Shown: positions 1-11,900 of the stretch, piece by piece
Numbering within the stretch: position 1 is the stretch's first letter
Layout of the letters: every line of letters begins with the position of its first letter
Source of the DNA: Plutella xylostella
Taxonomy: Eukaryota > Arthropoda > Insecta > Lepidoptera > Plutellidae
NCBI RefSeq assembly: GCF_932276165.1
Contig: NC_063984.1
Coordinates: 10,795,501-10,859,500 of the forward strand
DNA length: 64,000 bases
Direction: 5' to 3'
Notes under the pieces: generated by a model
Databases searched by the model: none
Told to the model about the DNA's origin: nothing
Seen by the model: only the letters and a program-made list of their open reading frames with translations
Made by a program: the position numbers and the translations under genes

Positions 1-261
1 GTTTAGGTAGCATTATATCACTCAAGTTCGAAGGTGGTGATAACATGTGACACAAATAATTATTTGTTTAGTTTTTGTTAATTTCATCCTTGCTCTACAA
101 GAAGAGATGCAGGAAAGGAAAATTACTATAATACTTATAGGGAGGATGATCCGGGACTCTAATAACCCGTTGAAAATGCTTTAAAAACAACATTTGTCAA
201 AACACACATCCCCTTTTTTATTTGACTAAAATTATACATTTAAGTATATTTCTTATATGTA

Positions 262-335
262 GCGGTGTTAGCTCAGACGGGTAAGCGCCCGCCCCTCACG
301 GAAGAAATGTGGATTCAAATCCTGTCGCTCACATG
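262..335 (+). repeat. tRNA-like sequence (tRNA pseudogene or SINE head)
   Basis: A box A-like run (gttagctcagacggg) is followed about 35 nt later by a box B-like run (ggattcaaatcct), the spacing of internal Pol III promoters in tRNAs. The acceptor and T stems do not fold cleanly, so it is a degenerate tRNA or the head of a tRNA-derived SINE rather than a working tRNA gene. Confidence 0.4.
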
Positions 336-540
336 TGCTAAGAAGTTAGATAGATAGACATTAATTTGTTCCACTTAAACATTTGTACAGTTAAATTAAG
401 AGGCGAAATGTGTGTGTTGAAGCAGACCAAAAGGGAAGCAACTCAGCGCATATGTTTGCCCTTAGGAACAAACCACAGATTTTCAGTTGTCTCCCATACT
501 TATACTTTAAGTTTGCCTATTCACGTCAAAGTATGCAGGT

Positions 541-898
541 AATGAAGTGGCTAATTGAATAGTTTGAATGCTAAATATAGAGTTCACGAAATGTAAATCA
601 TATAAACTGTACATTGAATACATCCGGCACACCGGGCAGTCAGCGACTCATTCTAATCCTTCACCACAGCGACAAACCCTAGTCAGGCTTTATGATTTAT
701 CAACAACATGTGAACAACACACTAACTGAGATGAAGTGGCTAATTGAATAGTTTGAATGCTAAATGTGGAGTTCATGAAGTGTAAATCATATAAACTGTA
801 CATTGAATACATCCAGCACACCAGGTAGTCAGCGACTAATCCTTTCACTACAGTGACAAACCCTAGTCAAGCTTTATTATTTATCAACTACACACTAA
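541..898 (+). repeat. Imperfect tandem duplication, two units of about 165-175 bp
   Basis: The unit starting near 541 (gaagtggctaattgaatag) recurs from about 733, with the same order of landmarks (catataaactgtacattgaa, gacaaaccctagtca, tttatcaac). The two units differ by scattered substitutions and small indels, so the duplication is not very recent. Confidence 0.75.
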
Positions 899-1422
899 CT
901 ATAAAAAAATAAGTGGGTATGCTAGCATGTACAACTAAATTAAACGGTTATAAAAATATAATATTTTCTTTAGGTAAGTAAAACATTTATTAAACTTTTA
1001 ATTAATAAATTATAAAAAGTATACTATTTCACACACCATAAAAGCATATTAGGTATTCTTAGTTATCAACTATCACAATAATCAGTCTGAACTTGGCTTA
1101 TATCAGTCATCAAATGGGTCTCATAGTATGTATGCCAAGTTCTTTATTTGCGTTTATTTAAATCTTTATTTGCGAAAAAACATGGTATAAAGATGTTACA
1201 CAAGCTTGGTTTCACATGTTTTGCAAAGTAACTTTTGCATGCAAATTTTACATTACACTAATATACAATTTACTCAAATATTTACAATTAAAACCAATTA
1301 GACATAAGTTATTATTTACATACAAAAAAATTATAAATTGTGTCATTTAATTTACATAAATATGTCAATATAAGTGTCAAATGGTAAATAAATAAATTGA
1401 AATATGATATTAAAATTATAAA

Positions 1423-2273
1423 TTACTGGTCCCTACTGAAAAAATCACTTATGTCATAGAAATTTTTCTCACACAACCAATAGTACAATTTTTTCTTAAA
1501 TAATGACTTATTCAATGGCTTAAGTTCACTCGGGATGTTGTTGAATATTTGTACACACATTGATAAGCAACTTTTCCGGTACTTAGTTTTCGGTATTAAG
1601 CTATGAACTAACTTGTTAGGATACCTTTGTGGCCTAGAATTCAATTCTGACGAATTTTTAAATAGTTCTTTATGTTCATTGACAAAATTACAAATCTCGA
1701 ATATGTACAATGAGGGTAGTGTCAGTAAGCCTAGTTTTTTAAACAGTGTCCTACATGATTCGTCGGAAGGGACCCCACAAATAGCCCTTATGGCCTTTTT
1801 CTGGGCTATAAATGATTTTTTTCTATTTGTGCTGTTTCCCCAAATTATGATTCCGTACCTTAATATGGATTCTATGTATGCACGATATGAAGTAACTGCC
1901 GTGCGTTTATCAGTAACTTTACGAATCTGATTTAGAGCATATATGAATTTATTAACTCTGCTACATAAATTATCAATTTGTATCTTCCAGTTAAGATCTT
2001 GATCTATAATAAGACCTAGGAATTTAGTTTGCGTGACACGTTTAATTTTATCTACATTAAGATTAAATTTATGTGTTAATTGAACTGGATTATTAAATTG
2101 AATATAAACAGATTTATTAAGGTTAATTTTTAAATTATTACATTGTAGCCATTCTATAATTTTGTCAACAGTTGTATTAATGTCGTTTTCGTGATCCTGA
2201 ACTGAATGGTTTTTTTTATTAGTGCTTACTACTATTGAAATATCATCCGCATATATGATAGCCTTGTGATTGG
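1423..2273 (-). mobile_element. 5'-truncated LINE, reverse transcriptase C-terminal part
   Basis: Reading the minus strand from about 2273, a continuous frame encodes the catalytic core motif YADD (near 2250), then LGLIIDQDLNWK, a thumb-like region and a typical C-terminal tail (FNNIPSELKPLNKSLFKKKL), stopping at 1423. This is the 3' part of a non-LTR retrotransposon of the CR1/Jockey broad group. The 5' end is abruptly truncated, as is usual for target-primed insertion. The sequence left of the stop (about 1150-1422) is probably its 3' UTR. Confidence 0.8.
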
Positions 2274-2919
2274 CTTACTAGCCGTGCTGATGAGATGGAT
2301 AATGGACCGGATATACTAAATAATGTACGGTGATAATAATGTTGACTCAATAGAAGTACCCAGCAGTGGGACACATGCAGCACTTTGCGATCTATAAAGT
2401 AGTATTTTCATTTACAGTTAGTACTTTGCGCTTCAGAGACTTCTTATAAAAAGCAACATGAAACTGGCGGATTTTAACATAATTATTGTTTTATTGTATT
2501 CACGGACGTCGTAATATTAGGTTATAACCAAAGAAAAAAATCTACTTAATAAAATAATACCTTTTACTGCAAATAATTTAATTTAGGCAACATTAATTTT
2601 TTTCCCGACAATACGCATTTCAACGTTGTGTCCAACTCTATGATCTTCCATTGAAAAATTGAGATTTTTCAACAACATTGAATTTAAAATTCAGGTGTTG
2701 TGCAGTAGTTGAGTCTCAGAATAAGTTTTTTTTTACAACTTCACGTTATGACGTAAGCTGTCAAAACCCAAAAGTTTTTGACATTTGTTTTTACACATTT
2801 GTTTCGCCGTTTTTTGTTGACGAAATTAATATTTCCAAATATTGTGATGCACTGAAAAGGGACAAAAACATTTTGTCTGATCTAATAACTGATTGCCATA
2901 GTTATCAGGAAATTCAGAT
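2274..2919 (+). promoter_or_regulatory. lgd: lgd upstream region / 5' leader
   Basis: Intergenic sequence between the truncated LINE and the lgd start codon, so the lgd promoter must lie here or further left. I see no TATA box and no GC-rich island. The open frame 2678-2971 overlaps the lgd start in a different context and shows no family resemblance. Confidence 0.4.
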
Positions 2920-2967
2920 ATGGCTCGAAGGCAGAACCCTTCCGCTAAGAAATCTAGCCTTTCTCAG
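2920..2967 (+). CDS. lgd: lgd coding exon 1 (start codon)
   Basis: Sixteen codons beginning MARRQNPSAKK and ending at CAG before a gtgagt donor. This ATG is chosen because the exon joins in phase 0 to exon 2, which begins YGLLDLG, a conserved motif just after the basic N-terminus in Lgd/CC2D1 proteins. The ATG at 3255 inside exon 2 would remove this motif. The leader upstream is AT-rich and shows no TATA box. Confidence 0.85.
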
Positions 2968-5900
2968 GTGAGTCACGCTAAAGAGTTTGTTTTTCTGGTA
3001 TATCCTGGTTGCTTTTAACATCTAAAGCTACATTTCAGTTCAATATTACCAATCCACATCGTCAATGGTATAACTTTACCGTTTACAGTGTAAAACGTAA
3101 TACCTACAACTTATCAGCTGATCTTTTGTAAACAAAGAGACAACATTCTTGTTTGGTTTACAAATCCTAGGATTCATACCGGACATTGTTTCAACTGTTT
3201 TATAATTTATTTTTTAATCATAAATAATTTCAGTATGGTCTCCTAGACCTTGGCATGGATGATGATGATGAGCCCATGGACATTTCTGATGATGATATTG
3301 ACCTGGAGGCCGAGCTGGCTGCCATCAGTGGTGGAGGTGCTAAGCGGCCAAAGACGAGGAAACTGGCCGTGCCTGCTGTAAACCTGGATGCCATGATAGC
3401 GGAGAGCTTGAAGGATATCCCTTCTGATGAGGAAGATGGGTCTGGTTGGTATTCATTTTATTTGTTGCAGTTTTTTTTTACCTTGGTTTCTAATTTTTAT
3501 TTTATAGCATGAGATATGATAATTTGTAGTTGTATGAATACTGTATGTGAATGTGAAATCTATTTAGTTTGGCCCTATCTAAAGGAAAGTAAACAGACAG
3601 CAAATCTGAACATCATTCTACATTCTAGATTTTTTGTAGCTTACAATAATTATGTTCATTTCATTGTACTCATTAAAAGATACAACAATATTGTAAGTTG
3701 AAGCCAAACTGATTTATTATTAAAGTACCCTCTAATACAAATTATCATGAGACAGTTCAAATACACAATATACCTTTCTCTCATAATGAACAGGATTGAA
3801 ATTAGAGTAATACATAAACAAGAACAGATTATCACACAATCAACAGACAATATAATGACAGACGGTTAATCAACAATAAATCATAAAGTTAAACATTAAT
3901 CAACAGTAATTAAACTAAACACAAGAATCAACAAAAGTTAAAGTCAACAAGAATTAGGTATGCCAATAATATCAGGCCACATATCCGGTGGAGGTATCAC
4001 TATAGGTTCATCAGAGGTTGAAGGTGAAGATGGCATGGAGACAGCTGGTCTGTGCATCTGTGCTGGAGGAGTCTCCGCTCTTGGAGTCGGCACAGCTCGA
4101 GCTAACATCTGGTCAGCGTGTCGCCGGTGCAACTCCCCATCTTCCGTCCTCACCATGTAGGAGCTCGGTCCCTCCACCTGCTCGACCGTGGCTCTCTGCC
4201 ACTTGTCTGGTGCCTGGTACATGCGCACGAGCACGGGCTGCGCGGGCGCGAAGGTGCGCGCGGGCGCGCTGTGCGCCGCGGCCTCCGCCTGGCGCGCGGC
4301 GGCGCTGGACGCGGCGGCGGGGTGCAGCGCCGACACCGCCGTCCTGTACTTGCGTCTGTTCAGCATCTCCGCCGGACTCTTGTTGGTGCAGGTGTTTGGA
4401 TGTTGCGGGACTGTGTTGGACTGATGATAAAATTTCAAGACTGATGAGTGAGTTCCCGGATTTATTTAATGAGACACTTGGTGAATATAAAGGTCCTGAA
4501 ATCTCATTACACGTTCGTCCTGATGCAAAACCAAGGTTCTTGAAAGCACGGCCGGTTCCATTTCCCTTGAAAAAACAAGTCGAAGAGGAGTTGAATCGGA
4601 TGGTGGAGAGCGGTGTCCTGACCCCGGTGCGATACTCCAAGTGGGCGACCCCACTGCGGCTCGTCAAGAAAGATGACGGCGCGATACGTATCTGCGGCGA
4701 TTATCGGTCAACCGTCAATTCTGCCATTGATGTCGATACGTATCCACTCACAGCCGCCGTCGAAGCCTTCGTGAACCTCAGTGGAGGAAGAGTCTTCAGC
4801 AAGCTCGACTTGAAGCATGCGTACCTACAGATGAAGGTGGATGAGGACACAGCAATGCTCTTAACACTGAATACGCCTCTCGGACTGATGCGGATGAACC
4901 GCCTGGCCTTCGGTGTGAATGCGGCTCCCGGGATCTTCCAGCGTGTGATGTCGTCGGCGCTGGCGGGCATGGCGGGCGTGGCGTGCCTGCTGGACGACGT
5001 GGCGCTGACGGGCCGCACCGCGCAGGAGCACGATCAGAGGCTACGAGCAGTCCTACAGAAACTGACAGACATGGGTTTTCGGCTGAATCTGAAGAAGTGT
5101 GTATTTGCTTCTAACAGCATAAACTTCTTGGGTCATACGATAGATGCTGAAGGTCTGCACCCGTCACCTGAAAAAGTGCGTGAAATTAAAGATAAACCAG
5201 CACCTACAAACAAAGCCACGTTGCGGGCTTTTCTGGGGCTGTATAACTTCTATGAGAAATTCCTGCCTGATAAAGCAACATTACTAGAGCCACTGTATCG
5301 CCTCCTCGAATCAAAGAGACCTTGGGTCTGGGGCGATGTGGAACAGAAAGCTTTTGAGGATGCGAAAAGCTTACTGTCATCTGATATGACTCTAGTCGGC
5401 TATGACCTGAATAAAGAGCTACTGCTCATTTGTGATTCATCTGAATATGGCCTTGGGGCCGTGATAGCTCACGTTATGGAAGATGGGTCTGAGAGACCAG
5501 TAATGATGGCGTCCCGAACCTTGCAACCGCATGAACGCAGATATGGGCAAATCGATAAGGAAGCGTTAGCCATCATGTATGGGTTGGAAAAGTTCCGTGA
5601 TATTTGATTGGGCGCAAATTCTGTATTATAACAGATCATAAGCCGCTAGTTGGACTTTTTCATAGTGATAAACCGATTCCTGACTTTATTTCACCACGTA
5701 TGCTGAGATGGTCATTGAAACTTGGGTGTTTTGACTATGTCATAAAGTTTAGACCAGGCAAATTGATTGGGCAAGCTGATGCCCTCAGAAGATGGACCGC
5801 AGTAAATTGTTCTGGTAACAAGGAGAATGCCCTGGGTGAAGTGCTGTTACTGGCGGAGCAGCCTGAGGGATGGAACCTGGATGTAACTAGGATTGCGACT

Positions 5901-8900
5901 GAAACAAAAAAGGATCGCGTGTTACGTAAAGTTTTGTTTCACGTTCTACACGGCTGGTCACGTGCGAATACAGATCCAGAGATGCAACCATATTGGACGC
6001 GCAGAGAGGCTCTTTCACACGATAAAGACTGTTTATTGTGGAGCAACAGAGTCAGTATACCCCAGTCACTTCAAAAAGAAGTGCTGAAATTATTGCATGA
6101 GCCGCACGCCGGCATAGTCCAAACAAAAGCATATGCTAGAGGATACGTATGGTGGGCCGGTATGGACCAACAGATTGAGAGAGTGGTGGCTGAATGTGAA
6201 GCCTGCCAAGCCGTGAGAAACAACCCTCCGAGAGATCCTCAAGCCTGGATTGTTCCTGAAAAGCCATGGAGCTGAGTTCATGTTGACTTTGCCGGTCCGT
6301 TCCAAGGAAAAACATTCATTGTTCTTATAGACAGCTACAGCAAATGGTTTGAGGCTGAAATAATCCAATCTATGAGCAGTGGAACAGTTATAAGTGTTAT
6401 GCGAAAGATATCGAACAGACGCAAGTACAGGACGGCGGCGGGGTGCAGCGCCGACACCGCCGTCCTGTACTTGCGTCTGTTCAGCATCTCCGCCGGACTC
6501 TTGTTGGTGCAGCTGTTCGGAACCGTCCTCAACGCATAAAGCGCTTTAGGCATCTTTTCGCTCCATGGTATATCAGATTCGCTCATTTTCTTGAGCTTAT
6601 TCTTAAATGTCTGAATAGCAATCTCAATCTGCCCGTTGGTCGCCGGGTGATAGGGCGGGGAATACAAGTGCCTGATCCCATTTTTCTTCAAGAACATGTT
6701 GAACTCAACGGAACTGAATGCCCTACCGTTATCGGATACCAGGACATCCGGCAGTCCTTGTGAGGCAAATATCTTTCGCATAACACTTATAACTGTTCCA
6801 CTGCTCATAGATTGGATTATTTCAGCCTCAAACCATTTGCTGTAGCTGTCTATAAGAACAATGAATGTTTTTCCTTGGAACGGACCGGCAAAGTCAACAT
6901 GAACTCAGCTCCATGGCTTTTCAGGAACAATCCAGGCTTGAGGATCTCTCGGAGGGTTGTTTCTCACGGCTTGGCAGGCTTCACATTCAGCCACCACTCT
7001 CTCAATCTGTTGGTCCATACCGGCCCACCATACGTATCCTCTAGCATATGCTTTTGTTTGGACTATGCCGGCGTGCGGCTCATGCAATAATTTCAGCACT
7101 TCTTTTTGAAGTGACTGGGGTATACTGACTCTGTTGCTCCACAATAAACAGTCTTTATCGTGTGAAAGAGCCTCTCTGCGCGTCCAATATGGTTGCATCT
7201 CTGGATCTGTATTCGCACGTGACCAGCCGTGTAGAACGTGAAACAAAACTTTACGTAACACGCGATCCTTTTTTGTTTCAGTCGCAATCCTAGTTACATC
7301 CAGGTTCCATCCCTCAGGCTGCTCCGCCAGTAACAGCACTTCACCCAGGGCATTCTCCTTGTTACCAGAACAATTTACTGCGGTCCATCTTCTGAGGGCA
7401 TCAGCTTGCCCAATCAATTTGCCTGGTCTAAACTTTATGACATAGTCAAAACACCCAAGTTTCAATGACCATCTCAGCATACGTGGTGAAATAAAGTCAG
7501 GAATCGGTTTATCACTATGAAAAAGTCCAACTAGCGGCTTATGATCTGTTATAATACAGAATTTGCGCCCAATCAAATATCACGGAACTTTTCCAACCCA
7601 TACATGATGGCTAACGCTTCCTTATCGATTTGCCCATATCTGCGTTCATGCGGTTGCAAGGTTCGGGACGCCATCATTACTGGTCTCTCAGACCCATCTT
7701 CCATAACGTGAGCTATCACGGCCCCAAGGCCATATTCAGATGAATCACAAATGAGCAGTAGCTCTTTATTCAGGTCATAGCCGACTAGAGTCATATCAGA
7801 TGACAGTAAGCTTTTCGCATCCTCAAAAGCTTTCTGTTCCACATCGCCCCAGACCCAAGGTCTCTTTGATTCGAGGAGGCGATACAGTGGCTCTAGTAAT
7901 GTTGCTTTATCAGGCAGGAATTTCTCATAGAAGTTATACAGCCCCAGAAAAGCCCGCAACGTGGCTTTGTTTGTAGGTGCTGGTTTATCTTTAATTTCAC
8001 GCACTTTTTCAGGTGACGGGTGCAGACCTTCAGCATCTATCGTATGACCCAAGAAGTTTATGCTGTTAGAAGCAAATACACACTTCTTCAGATTCAGCCG
8101 AAAACCCATGTCTGTCAGTTTCTGTAGGACTGCTCGTAGCCTCTGATCGTGCTCCTGCGCGGTGCGGCCCGTCAGCGCCACGTCGTCCAGCAGGCACGCC
8201 ACGCCCGCCATGCCCGCCAGCGCCGACGACATCACACGCTGGAAGATCCCGGGAGCCGCATTCACACCGAAGGCCAGGCGGTTCATCCGCATCAGTCCGA
8301 GAGGCGTATTCAGTGTTAAGAGCATTGCTGTGTCCTCATCCACCTTCATCTGTAGGTACGCATGCTTCAAGTCGAGCTTGCTGAAGACTCTTCCTCCACT
8401 GAGGTTCACGAAGGCTTCGACGGCGGCTGTGAGTGGATACGTATCGACATCAATGGCAGAATTGACGGTTGACCGATAATCGCCGCAGATACGTATCGCG
8501 CCGTCATCTTTCTTGACGAGCCGCAGTGGGGTCGCCCACTTGGAGTATCGCACCGGGGTCAGGACACCGCTCTCCACCATCCGATTCAACTCCTCTTCGA
8601 CTTGTTTTTTCAAGGGAAATGGAACCGGCCGTGCTTTCAAGAACCTTGGTTTTGCATCAGGACGAACGTGTAATGAGATTTCAGGACCTTTATATTCACC
8701 AAGTGTCTCATTAAATAAATCCGGGAACTCACTCATCAGTCTTGAAATTTTATCATCAGTCCAACACAGTCCCGCAACATCCAAACACAACGCTTAAAAC
8801 CAGTTCCTACCTAACAAGCTCGGCCCTTTACCCGACACTACTAACAGTTCACACTGGGCCTCCTTGTTGCCTAGCACCACGCGCACGTGCGTCACACCCA

Positions 8901-11900
8901 ACACTTTCAAAGGTTCACGAGTCCATGTCACTAGTTTTACATTGGTAGACTGCAGAGGTGGCGCCACCTGCCACAGCTTGCGGTAGGTTTCTTCAGAGAT
9001 GATGCTCCTCGAGGCGCCCGTGTCCACCTCCATGCTCAGCTTGGCGCCGTCGATGGTCAGCTCTGCTGTTATTGGTGCACGATAAGTATTATCCGAGCAG
9101 ACGTAGACACCCATCATATCTTCAGAAGCCACCACTTCTTGGTCGTCACCTCCCACTTGATGCACCTTGCCCGATTTCTTCATGCAGGCGGAGGCAATGT
9201 GCCCAAATTTCTTACAGTAAAAGCACTTAGCTTTCATGAAAGGACACCGCTCTCCAGCCTTATGATTCTGTGCACAATGTCGACATTCAATCGATTTTAT
9301 TCTACCAATGTCCATAGGTTCACTGACACTGGACGGAGTTTGCTTCATCTCGCTAGTGTCGGGGTACAGGTCATGGAACGCCGCCTGGTAGTTGAGACAG
9401 AGCTGCACAGCCCTCTCGTACGTGAGGTCCGTAGTCTTCAACAGGTCGCGACGCAGGCGATCGTCTCGCACGCCCAACACTAGTCGATCCCGTAACTGTC
9501 GTTTCAAATCTACAAAGTTGCACTTAGCTGCCATGAGGCTTATGGCCGATACAAAGTCCTGCACGCTCTCCCCTTGTATTTGTAGGCGTTTGTGAAATTT
9601 CCCAGCTTCAAGTATTTCATTCACCTCAGGTTCATAAAATTTATCTAACACCAAGAGAATGTCATAAAACCCAACACTGGTCGGTCTTTTCGGCACTAGG
9701 AGTGACACTATTAGTGAATAAGTATCTTTGCCACACTGAGATAGGAACAATGATCGCGCTTTTTGTTCATCCGCCGGCTCCGCGGACACCCCCGCGGCGT
9801 CGAGTGCACACAGTAGCCGCTCCTTGTATTCACACCACTTATCAGTCTTTGGGTTAAACTGACTGGGAAACACAATATTAGATAGATTTGACGCCATTAT
9901 CCTCACAAAAAACAATTAATTTACCGAAGTCGCCATTAAAAGATACAACAATATTGTAAGTTGAAGCCAAACTGATTTATTATTAAAGTACCCTCTAATA
10001 CAAATTATCATGAGTCTGTTCAAATACACAATACTCATGAATGTCTCTGTAAATTGTATCAAGGAAAACTGAGCTATTAAAACAATTTAAAGTATATTTT
10101 AATTACTAACTTGAACATTAGATAGGCCTGATAGCTTTCCTTATCCATCGATCTTTTGTTTTCTCAATACCACCATTAGAAATACTTACTTTAACTATTC
10201 TAAACAACACAGATGATGATGACCCAGACCTGCTCAATGAGCTACAAGAGCTGACAGTCTCGGACGAGGCTCCACCCCCGCCACCCCGCTCGTCCCGCCC
10301 CGCCCCGGCCCCACCAGGCGGTGCTAGCAGCATGGTCACTTTGCTCAATGAGAGAATAGCTAATTATACACTGGCCGAGAGCAATGCTAAAGCTAAGGGC
10401 GAAAGCAGTCGTGCTAGAAGGTATGTGTAATAATTATTAATTAAAAAGTGATTGATTTATGTTATGAATATAATATTATCATCAAAAGACATCCATCATT
10501 AAATTAAATTAAAAAAAAAAACTTTATTCATTAAAACATTGTACAAACCTGTATTACGAGTGTATTACAGAGACCCTGACACTCTATGGTTGTCGGAGTA
10601 GATAAAACTACCTCTCTGTTAATGAAAATGATTCACAGTTCTAATGTTGCTAATTAATGCTACTCAGTCATTGACAGTTTGGAATTTTTCTATATTTCTT
10701 ATACCTAAACAAGTTTATCAATAATCACGTGATAATCACTCAGTAATTCACATGATTTACCTTCCAGGTTTTCACGCGGCCTCAAGACTCTAAACGACTT
10801 GCTAAAGCAAGCCAAAGCTGGTCGACCAATCAACGAAGAGGACATCCCGCCCCCTGTCAGCACCGGCCAGGCCAACCCTGCCCCCTCTTCACCACCTTCC
10901 CTCCCCCCTCCTAGCCAGCCTCCGGTAGAGGAGCCAAGTGCCCCAGAGCCGAGTCTACCTGAACCGCTGAAGCCAAGTCTGCCCGAACCTCTGAAGCCGA
11001 CGGTAGTGCCGGTCGCCCCAGTGAGCGTCAATGCTGAGGTTGATCCAGAGAAAGCTAGAGGACAGCAGATTATTTTGAGTGAGTTAGATTTGTTTTTGTT
11101 TGTCGAATATTTAATACCCAACAAAAGTTTAAAGAATCATATAATGGAGATGTCGTCACATCATCATACATAGTTAACACAGTATAAATCACAAAATTAT
11201 AAATGAGTAGAAGAAAAAACTCTTTCCCTTCTTTCGCTTATGAGACACCTCCAAATTTCAAGGATGAAAATCCAGCATTCATAAACCATATCTGTCCCAC
11301 AGAACGCAAAGCGGAGTTCAAAGCGGCGGCCCTAGCGCACAAGCAGACCGACAAACCCCTAGCCCTAGAACTGCTCAAGGTGGTGAAGCAGTTCGACATG
11401 GTTCTAGACGCGTACAACGCCGGCACGGAGATGGACCTCGGCGAACTGCCCACCCCTGATGCCATCATACAGGGGTTTAGAGCGCAGAAGACGGAGAATG
11501 AGGTGCAGCATTCTGCAGGTAATAGCATATTGTTTATAAAGCTCGATTTACATCGGTTAGGTATGTAAAATATGTGCACATATAAAGTAAACCTTAATAC
11601 AATGACACAAAGTGCTATTTCCAAAGTTCAAAGACTGCTATTAGGAATGGGTTAGCTCTAGCTCTGTGTACATTTAATTTAAATCGACCTTATATAAGAA
11701 AATTACCCCCATTTCCCTATATTTGCTACTGTTACCTACTTTTTATAGCCAGTCTATGGGCACCCAGCTTTAAATATTATTATGTAAGGCCCTATACTCA
11801 CTACCTGTTATATCTTAGCTATCGAATGTGTGGTGTAATAAGTACATATTATTTTGTTCTAGAACCGGCGCCTGCCCCTATGCCTGAAGAAAATCCGGGG

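Larger units (their letters stand above)
1..1149. other. AT-rich noncoding DNA at left edge
   Basis: No coding potential is seen. The stretch contains a tRNA-like sequence (about 262-335) and an imperfect tandem duplication (541-898), listed separately. The rest is plain AT-rich sequence. Confidence 0.6.
3673..10031 (-). mobile_element. Ty3/gypsy LTR retrotransposon (mag-like) in lgd intron 2, internally rearranged
   Basis: The element lies on the strand opposite to lgd. It is bounded by about 96-bp direct repeats (3673-3768 and 9936-10031) and by a 6-bp target duplication, tactca (3667-3672 and 10032-10037). In minus-strand order it carries a primer-binding site, gag with a CCHC knuckle, an aspartic protease (DTGA), reverse transcriptase/RNase H, integrase and a polypurine tract. 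No envelope gene is seen. Gag and RT resemble the mag lineage common in Lepidoptera. A 2 kb inverted copy of its own RT-to-integrase region (4392-6411) interrupts integrase. There is a stop between protease and RT, a frameshift in RNase H and a stop at the integrase catalytic core, so the copy is not functional. Confidence 0.92.

Noticed and set aside
1613..1930. 105-codon plus-strand frame
   Set aside because: Antisense to the LINE RT fragment; no family resemblance.
4018..5607. A 529-codon plus-strand frame that looks like a novel fusion protein with an arginine-rich N-terminus and RT
   Set aside because: The first about 125 codons are antisense to the integrase C-terminal region and the rest is the inverted RT copy, so it is a by-product of the rearrangement.
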